DNA from: Caulobacteraceae bacterium
Lineage (GTDB): Bacteria > Pseudomonadota > Alphaproteobacteria > Caulobacterales > Caulobacteraceae
Length of the DNA: 50,664 nucleotides
Reading direction: 5' to 3'
Assembly: GCA_019747095.1 (NCBI GenBank)
Contig: JAIERG010000033.1
Location: 1-50,664, forward strand
A program made the position numbers and the translations under genes. Positions 45,955-50,664 of the stretch are shown here, in pieces. Every line of letters starts with the position of its first letter. Position 1 is the first letter of the stretch. A model generated the notes under the pieces. That model had not been told where the DNA came from. It searched no databases and was given only the letters and a program-made list of their open reading frames with translations.

Positions 45955-46590
45955 CTATTGGCTGACCCAGATAATTCGGGCCATCCATTCAATCTCGTGC
46001 CTCTCAAGTTCGCGTGGCGGATAGGCCGGGTTGACGGAGGTTAGGCACAGCACATGCGGTGTGATCGCGTAGAGTTCCTTTGCCAGGGTTTCCCCGGTTC
46101 GGGTCCGCACGACGATCCGGTCTCCCCGCCGGACATCGGTCTGGGTCCGGTCGACCAGGATGCGATCTCCTTCTCGATAAAGTGGAACCATGGAGTCCCC
46201 GGAAATTCGCAGGCTGAAAACGCCCTCCTGCGACCTCGGTAGTTCGGTCTGATCCCAACCGTCGCCGACTGGCAGACCGGCATCGTCGAAAAAGCCGTCA
46301 TCGCCGGCCTGGGCCATGCCGAGGAGAGGAGCCGTGGGAATCCGCAGTGTTGCGTCGTCGGCAAGCTCGGCGAACTCCGCCAATGACGTGTTTGTAGCCT
46401 CAAGGACTCGACTGAGGCTCTCGGTGGAGGGCCAGCGCGGACGCGGTGGATTGCCCGGACCCAAGCGTTTTGAGGGATTGAAGGCCGTAGCATCGAGACC
46501 AGCGCGAAGGGCCAGACCGGAAGGCGAAAGACCCGACCGCCGAGCCAGACCGTCCAGCGCCGACCACAGCCGGGTGTGTGATAAGGGCAT
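45955..46590 (-). CDS. HTH regulator with S24 (LexA/CI-type) peptidase domain
   Basis: A 211-residue protein. An XRE-like HTH (LSPSGLALRAGLDATAFNPS) is followed by a helper helix, then the S24 domain with catalytic Ser in ISGDSMVPLYREGDRILVD and Lys in TGETLAKELYAI. A possible self-cleavage pair Ala-Gly is in MAQAGDDG. Such proteins are repressors inactivated by RecA-stimulated self-cleavage, or regulators that kept the fold. No phage genes surround it, so a chromosomal role is likely. ATG 46590 is chosen. Confidence 0.85.
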   Translation of the reverse strand: MPLSHTRLWSALDGLARRSGLSPSGLALRAGLDATAFNPSKRLGPGNPPRPRWPSTESLSRVLEATNTSLAEFAELADDATLRIPTAPLLGMAQAGDDGFFDDAGLPVGDGWDQTELPRSQEGVFSLRISGDSMVPLYREGDRILVDRTQTDVRRGDRIVVRTRTGETLAKELYAITPHVLCLTSVNPAYPPRELERHEIEWMARIIWVSQ

Positions 46591-46649
46591 GCCGATGGAC
46601 CTGGCTGAGCAGCGTCGTGCAGTCATCCAGCCTATCTAGGACAGAAAGC

Positions 46650-47081
46650 CTATTCCAGTCCGGCCGCGCGGCGATCTTGCCATGCCCAGAAGGTTCCGAC
46701 GCCGAGGGCGACCAGGATCCCGTATCCAGCGAGGTTCAGTACCGTGTAAAACGCTTCGATCGGCGCGGCATTCACGAGTGGAAACGCAATGTGCGTGGTT
46801 AGGACGATCGTCTGACAAGCGGCGGCCCAGATCGGCCAGGATCGCCTGTAGCGCCATGCAAGCCCGACGAAGATGGCCAGCATGGCGAGGTCGAGCACAA
46901 ACAGGCCCGGCTGGAATTCGACATACAGATTGGTGTCGGCCTGGATCAGCATGGCGGCCATCCACCCGAGCACCCACGCCCCCATGGCGAACCGCTCCGG
47001 TTCCCCGCCTTTCCAGAACGCGAATATCCCGACCAGGACAGCAGGAAGCAGGCCGATCTGGGAATAGAGGGTGTCCAACAT
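46650..47081 (-). CDS. Membrane protein of unknown function
   Basis: A 143-residue protein with five predicted helices (about 9-22, 33-47, 57-74, 80-100, 112-132). There is no lipobox or known motif. ATG 47081 (MLDTLYSQIGLLPAV) is chosen. Its ribosome-site position is occupied by the 3' arm of a strong terminator hairpin (47088-47115), so expression either escapes attenuation or begins from an unseen downstream start. It lies 59 bases upstream of the S24 gene on the same strand. Confidence 0.65.
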   Translation of the reverse strand: MLDTLYSQIGLLPAVLVGIFAFWKGGEPERFAMGAWVLGWMAAMLIQADTNLYVEFQPGLFVLDLAMLAIFVGLAWRYRRSWPIWAAACQTIVLTTHIAFPLVNAAPIEAFYTVLNLAGYGILVALGVGTFWAWQDRRAAGLE

Positions 47082-47083
47082 AC

Positions 47084-47115
47084 AAAAGCCCCCGCGTCGG
47101 AGTCGACGCGGGGGC
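47084..47115 (-). terminator. Strong terminator immediately before a start codon
   Basis: On the minus strand, GCCCCCGCGTCG, loop ACTC, CGACGCGGGGGC is a perfect 12-bp stem (47088-47115), followed by TTTT (47087-47084) and then GT and ATG of the next gene at 47081. It should terminate the small paralog gene that ends at 47172. Confidence 0.85.
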
Positions 47116-47171
47116 ACAATGCTACGAGTCTGGCGTGCGGACTACAGGAGCCCGGTCAGGTTACTGCGAAT

Positions 47172-47525
47172 TCACGCAGCGCGGTGGTCATCCAGGTTCG
47201 AAACGCCCGGAGGACGGCCAGCGTCCCAGTCGCCAGACTTGTCGAGAATGCCAACGGCATAGGCACCAAAGCCCAGACGACGATGATCCTTGGCCAACTC
47301 GTTGTGGCAGGCGACGAGGGCTTCTCGCGCTTCAGAGAGAGCCGCGATCGCCGCCATGGCCTTGGCCTGGGACTCCGCTGCGACCACAGGGGATAGCTTC
47401 AGCATGGTCCGCGCACCGATCATCGACTGAACGAGCGTGGTTGCCGAGGTGATGGCAGCGTCGACAGCAGCTTCAGTAGCATGCAAATCACTCGCCACGC
47501 TGGCGACGATTTCCTTGCGATCCAT
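47172..47525 (-). CDS. Small helical protein, tandem paralog B
   Basis: A 117-residue, mostly helical protein without signal or membrane segments. Pattern: VASDLHATEAAVDAAITSAT, MAAIAALSEAREALVACHNE, then GFGAYAVGILDKSGDW. ATG 47525 has GGGAGAGG upstream. It is clearly related to the next gene (47575-47949), sharing LHxxEAAxDxA, AxIxALxEAR and AVGILDK. I do not recognise the family. Alanine-rich amphipathic helices with regular spacing suggest a helical bundle. Confidence 0.75.
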   Translation of the reverse strand: MDRKEIVASVASDLHATEAAVDAAITSATTLVQSMIGARTMLKLSPVVAAESQAKAMAAIAALSEAREALVACHNELAKDHRRLGFGAYAVGILDKSGDWDAGRPPGVSNLDDHRAA

Positions 47526-47574
47526 GTTTAGCCCTCTCCCAAAAGAACAGTTGGTAAAGAGAGCGTTAACACGC

Positions 47575-47949
47575 CTAGAGCGAGTGTGATAGGGTTTTGT
47601 TAACCTCTGGCGCGAGTGACTGATGAACGCCGCCCCCGCCGACGGGGGGCTTGTCTTCCGGCTTGTCGAGGATCCCGACCGCGAGCGTATCCAGACCCAT
47701 CTTGCGTGCGACGGCTGCCAAAGCATTGTGCGTATCGACAATCCGAGCCCTGGCCTCAGCGAGCGCTCCGATAGAGGCCGCCGCGCCGTCAAACGCCTTC
47801 TGCCCGGTCACCGCCGACACATACGCTTCTGAACGTGCCACAGGCAGCAATGCCGCAAGCTGGGCGGTTTCTGCCAAGGCGGTATCGATCGCCGCTTCAG
47901 CGGAATGAAGCCGCGCCGCGACGGCTTCGCTTATCGTCTGATGGGTCAT
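47575..47949 (-). CDS. Small helical protein, tandem paralog A
   Basis: A 124-residue paralog of the following gene: VAARLHSAEAAIDTALAETA, IGALAEARARIVDTHNALAA, then GLDTLAVGILDKPEDKPP and a Gly/Pro-rich tail. It starts at ATG 47949. The pair arose by duplication; this one is more acidic at the end. No function can be assigned. Confidence 0.75.
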   Translation of the reverse strand: MTHQTISEAVAARLHSAEAAIDTALAETAQLAALLPVARSEAYVSAVTGQKAFDGAAASIGALAEARARIVDTHNALAAVARKMGLDTLAVGILDKPEDKPPVGGGGVHQSLAPEVNKTLSHSL

Positions 47950-48014
47950 GACTGTTTCCTCAGTGGCCAAGCGCCACAGAGAAAAACAACCACAAATGGT
48001 ATCCGGATGCAACC

Positions 48015-48407
48015 TTAGGGTTCATCCAGGGCGAACTGGGCCGTCAGGCTGGCGATCGGTTGCGCGGCATCGTCTTGCCATGCCTCGGCCTGGATATAGG
48101 CGATGCGACGCCCGGCGCGGGATATCCGGGCCCTTGCATGGACGTCCTGAGGGCGTCCCGAGCGGAGGTAGGCTGTGGTGACGGTTATGGGCCGAGGCAG
48201 CCTCAAGCGCGGCCAGGTCAACGCAACCTGGGCGATAGCCGTCAATTCCAGCATCGCCGCAGTCGAGCCACCGTGAAGGGCGGGTAGAAGCGGATTTCCG
48301 ATCAGATGGTCAGCAAACGGCATGGTCACGATCAGCGCATCGGCCGATTGCTCGGCGGTCAATCCGAGGAACCTGGCATAGGGCAGGGTGTTGATCAGAT
48401 CACTCAT
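48015..48407 (-). CDS. PaaI-type thioesterase
   Basis: A 130-residue hot-dog-fold thioesterase: LPYARFLGLTAE, then the PaaI signature LPALHGGSTAAMLELTAIAQ and ITVTTAYLRSGRPQDVHARAR. It would hydrolyse acyl- or aryl-CoA thioesters. Its start overlaps the upstream thioesterase by four bases. Confidence 0.87.
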   Translation of the reverse strand: MSDLINTLPYARFLGLTAEQSADALIVTMPFADHLIGNPLLPALHGGSTAAMLELTAIAQVALTWPRLRLPRPITVTTAYLRSGRPQDVHARARISRAGRRIAYIQAEAWQDDAAQPIASLTAQFALDEP

Positions 48408-48874
48408 GCCCGTGCCGCCGACTTCAGATTGGCCCCGATCCCGCGTCCTCCATCCGAATCGATCACATAGGTGGATTGTGCAGCTGCGACAGGGTCGGCT
48501 GGGTCGTCTTCAAAGGCCCAGGCCCTGACAAAACCGATGCTTCGGGTCAGGCGATAGCATCTCGCCTCTGTAAGGAGATCCACACGGGGCCTTGCTGCTC
48601 GCATGTAGTCGACCCGCAGATCGAGGGTCGCGATGGGACGAAACCCGCCCAGCGCCACCCAGACGGCGAGCCCTCCGACATGGTCCAGCATCGCAGTGAC
48701 CAGGCCGCCGGCGAGGACCCCGGTTTCCGGATCACCCACGAGGTCCGGTCGCCAAGGCGTTTTCAGGCGCACGCGGTCGCCCTCAACTCCGTCGAAGACA
48801 AAGCCCAGGGCGTGCGTATGAGCCGCGCCAGACGCGAGCTGGGGAAGGATCTCGGTCAGAAACGGGTCACTCAT
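48404..48874 (-). CDS. Hot-dog thioesterase (second of a pair)
   Basis: A 156-residue PaaI/4HBT-like thioesterase: GVLAGGLVTAMLDHVGGLAVWV is the hot-dog helix with the acidic catalytic region, followed by IATLDLRVDYMRAARPRVDL. It is longer than its neighbour at the C-terminus. The two overlapping genes probably form one transcript and perhaps a heteromer. Confidence 0.87.
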   Translation of the reverse strand: MSDPFLTEILPQLASGAAHTHALGFVFDGVEGDRVRLKTPWRPDLVGDPETGVLAGGLVTAMLDHVGGLAVWVALGGFRPIATLDLRVDYMRAARPRVDLLTEARCYRLTRSIGFVRAWAFEDDPADPVAAAQSTYVIDSDGGRGIGANLKSAARA

Positions 48875-48933
48875 GGGGATGTCCTTATCCGGCGCGTCTG
48901 GCGGCGCAAGCGAAAGGGGCCATATCCAGTCCG

Positions 48934-49959
48934 ATGATACGCCCCGAAGACCTGCTGCGTCCTACGCCGACCGGGCTCTATTGTCCGCCCGGGGACTTCT
49001 ACGTCGATCCCGTGCGTCCGGTGGATCGAGCCGTTGTGACACATGGCCACTCGGATCATGCCCGGCCAGGTCACGGCGCGGTTCTGGCCACGCGCCAGAC
49101 CCTTGCCATCATGGCCGAGCGCTACGGGGAGGACTTCAGCCGTTCCAGACAGTCGGTCGAGTATGGCGAACCAGCATCGCACAACGGAGTGGAAATCCGG
49201 CTAGTGCCCGCGGGTCATGTCCTGGGATCAGCTCAGACAGTGGTCAGCTGGCAGGGGCTGACCATGGTGGTCTCGGGCGACTACAAGCGCCGCCGCGATC
49301 CCACGTGCGCGTCATTCGAACCGGTGCCGTGCCATGTCTTCATCTCCGAGGCGACCTTTGGCCTGCCGGTCTTCACCCATCCACCCGATGGGGAGGAGGT
49401 AGGGCGGCTCGTTCAGTCACTGAAACAGTTCCCGGAACGGGCCCATCTGGTCGGTGCCTATGCATTGGGAAAGGCACAGAGGGTCATCCGGCTGCTTCGG
49501 GAAGCGGGTTGGGAGCGTCCGATCTATGTCCACGGAGCGCTTGAGCGCCTGAACCACCTCTACCAACGTGAAGGCGTCGACCTAGGGGCGATCCTGCCGG
49601 CAACAGGGCTAAAGAAGGATGCCCTGGGCGGTGAGATCGCGATCGCGCCGCCGTCGGCCATCCAGGACCGCTGGGCGCGTCGGTTTGCCGATCCCGTCGT
49701 TGGCTTTGCCTCGGGGTGGATGCTGGTCAAGGCCCGCGCGCGGCAGCGGGGCGTCGAGCTGCCACTCGTGATCTCGGATCATGCTGACTGGCCGGAACTG
49801 ACCGCGACATTCCAGGAACTCAAGCCTGAAGAGATTTGGATCACCCACGGACGCGAGGAAAGTCTACTGCGCTGGGCCGAGCTGAACGGCTTGAAGGCGC
49901 GCGCGCTGCGGCTGGTCGGCTACGACGAGGAGGATGATGCGGAGGCGGTTGCGGTCTGA
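48934..49959 (+). CDS. Ligase-associated-type DNA exonuclease (metallo-beta-lactamase, beta-CASP)
   Basis: A 341-residue nuclease: N-terminal GLYCPPGDFYVDPVRPVDRA, metal site HGHSDHARPGH, VPAGHVLGSAQ, VVSGDYKRRRDPTC and the late VISDHADWPEL. This is the exonuclease family usually encoded beside an ATP-dependent DNA ligase and an Lhr-type helicase, in a DNA repair cluster. The ligase is not beside it here. ATG 48934 is divergent from the thioesterases by 59 bases. Its end overlaps the convergent gene by 40 bases. Confidence 0.9.
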   Translation: MIRPEDLLRPTPTGLYCPPGDFYVDPVRPVDRAVVTHGHSDHARPGHGAVLATRQTLAIMAERYGEDFSRSRQSVEYGEPASHNGVEIRLVPAGHVLGSAQTVVSWQGLTMVVSGDYKRRRDPTCASFEPVPCHVFISEATFGLPVFTHPPDGEEVGRLVQSLKQFPERAHLVGAYALGKAQRVIRLLREAGWERPIYVHGALERLNHLYQREGVDLGAILPATGLKKDALGGEIAIAPPSAIQDRWARRFADPVVGFASGWMLVKARARQRGVELPLVISDHADWPELTATFQELKPEEIWITHGREESLLRWAELNGLKARALRLVGYDEEDDAEAVAV

Positions 49960-50513
49960 CCGTCAGGCAACCGGGTCAGTCGGACGTCCACCTCTCGCTC
50001 GACGTAAGTCCATTCCGGCGTGGCGTGCAGCCGCACGAGCAGAGCGTCGAAGGCGGCCTCGTGCTCGGGCGCAAACTCGAACCAGGTCAGGAAGTCGAAG
50101 GGTTCGCCGAGGTCGCGGCAATGGTGCAGCCGCCGGGCGATCTGGGGCAGGTAGTCCATGCCGATGGCGGTGTGACGCGACTGCTCCTCCAGGATGTCGC
50201 GGCGCTCGTCCTGGGCCAGAGCCCACCAGGCGTCGGACTTGCGGATGGGGATCAGTGCGGCCCGGGTGGCCTCGGGACGAGCGAGGCCCGCCTGACGGGC
50301 ACGAAGCGCCGTCACCTCGGACCGGTTTGCGTAACGGACGTTGCTGGTCGTGCCCGACAGGCTCCAGACGCCCGGCGTCGTTGCCGCCGGCTCCTCGGCG
50401 ACGGCCAGGCGGGCGGCCGGGGCCAATGTATCGCCGATCACCGCCTGAACGGCCGTGATCCGCCAGCGCCCCTCGTCTCCGGCGGTGAAGCGGACGGTGA
50501 CGGGCGAGCTCAT
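49920..50513 (-). CDS. Chlorite dismutase family heme-binding-type protein
   Basis: A 197-residue protein fitting the chlorite dismutase/HemQ-like superfamily at its C-terminal half: SDAWWALAQDERRDILEEQS, RHTAIGMDYLPQIARR, FDFLTWFEFAPEHEAAFDAL and the end VEREVDVRL. Members are heme enzymes or their relatives; the subfamily and activity are not clear. ATG 50513 is chosen. The Ser-rich tail (ASASSSSS) is the antisense of the exonuclease's acidic end, where the two genes overlap by 40 bases. Confidence 0.8.
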   Translation of the reverse strand: MSSPVTVRFTAGDEGRWRITAVQAVIGDTLAPAARLAVAEEPAATTPGVWSLSGTTSNVRYANRSEVTALRARQAGLARPEATRAALIPIRKSDAWWALAQDERRDILEEQSRHTAIGMDYLPQIARRLHHCRDLGEPFDFLTWFEFAPEHEAAFDALLVRLHATPEWTYVEREVDVRLTRLPDGQTATASASSSSS

Positions 50514-50563
50514 GCAGGGGTCTCCGGATGCGCTCGACCTACGTCGGACCAGCCCCCGAGGTT

Positions 50564-50664
50564 TCACCCCGGATCGTTGAGCGGCGCACCCAGTTCGAAC
50601 CGCCAGGCGTCCTCGGCGGCCTTCGTTGGGGCGCGCGCCTTGGCGACGGTCTCGCGGTACTCGG
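50564..50664 (-). CDS. Partial coding region, C-terminal 32 residues
   Basis: On the minus strand the frame ends EYRETVAKARAPTKAAEDAW, then RFELGAPLNDPG and a TGA at 50564-50566. Codon use fits a real gene that continues beyond the window. The fragment is too short to assign. It ends 51 bases upstream of the chlorite-dismutase-family gene on the same strand. Confidence 0.55.
   Translation of the reverse strand, partial: EYRETVAKARAPTKAAEDAWRFELGAPLNDPG

Noticed and set aside
45955..47949. Prophage remnant suggested by the S24 repressor-like gene
   Set aside because: No integrase, structural, lysis or attachment-site sequence is nearby, and the neighbours are ordinary chromosomal genes.

Overview
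The window looks like chromosomal DNA of a high-GC alphaproteobacterium in the Caulobacteraceae, probably Brevundimonas or a close relative. The evidence is protein-family content and order, not a search. Cell-cycle families typical of the group are present: a TrcR/DUF1013 regulator, an RcdA/DUF1465 proteolysis adaptor and a DgcB-type diguanylate cyclase next to an RhlB-like helicase. A cold-shock/DUF192 pair and a SUF-only Fe-S operon led by IscR also fit. I see no rRNA or tRNA gene, CRISPR array, insertion sequence or integrated phage. No gene-free stretch exceeds 300 bases.

Left part (1-17.5 kb): the end of a cold-shock protein, a DUF192 lipoprotein, a TerC-type membrane protein, a frameshifted outer-membrane-type gene and an alpha/beta hydrolase come first. 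They are followed by one compact + strand unit (3474-13427) of 13 genes with no gap above 10 bases: iscR, a class I cysteine desulfurase, sufB, a small membrane protein, sufC, sufD, sufS, sufT, sufA, the methionine importer metN-metI-metQ and a TfoX-N protein. A near-perfect IscR type 1 site lies before iscR, so the unit is probably controlled by Fe-S status. It would combine Fe-S cluster assembly with import of a sulfur amino acid. Against it run plsC, dgcB and a DEAD-box helicase.

Middle (17.5-31 kb): parE overlaps an O-antigen-ligase-type membrane protein. A lipoprotein with a duplicated cysteine module, a PcrA/UvrD helicase and trcR with a clear terminator follow. Next come two adjacent secreted proteins that each join a cyanovirin-N (CVNH) lectin domain to calcium-binding beta/gamma-crystallin repeats. 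This pair is the most unusual protein system here. Then follow a quinone oxidoreductase, DUF1192, rcdA, an L,D-transpeptidase and rpmE with its terminator.

Right part (30.5-50.7 kb): an MsbA-like exporter, then efp-suhB-glycerophosphodiesterase. A DUF2975/XRE pair is divergent from an ABC-2 exporter, and two matched 34-bp-spaced dyads lie between them. An iron-storage pair (bfr, bfd), thiE and a MASE1 histidine kinase follow. The rest holds an esterase and a thiolase, a glycine-zipper/SH3 protein, an S24 repressor-like protein, two tandem paralogous small helical proteins, two tandem thioesterases, a ligase-associated-type exonuclease without a ligase beside it, and a chlorite-dismutase-family protein.
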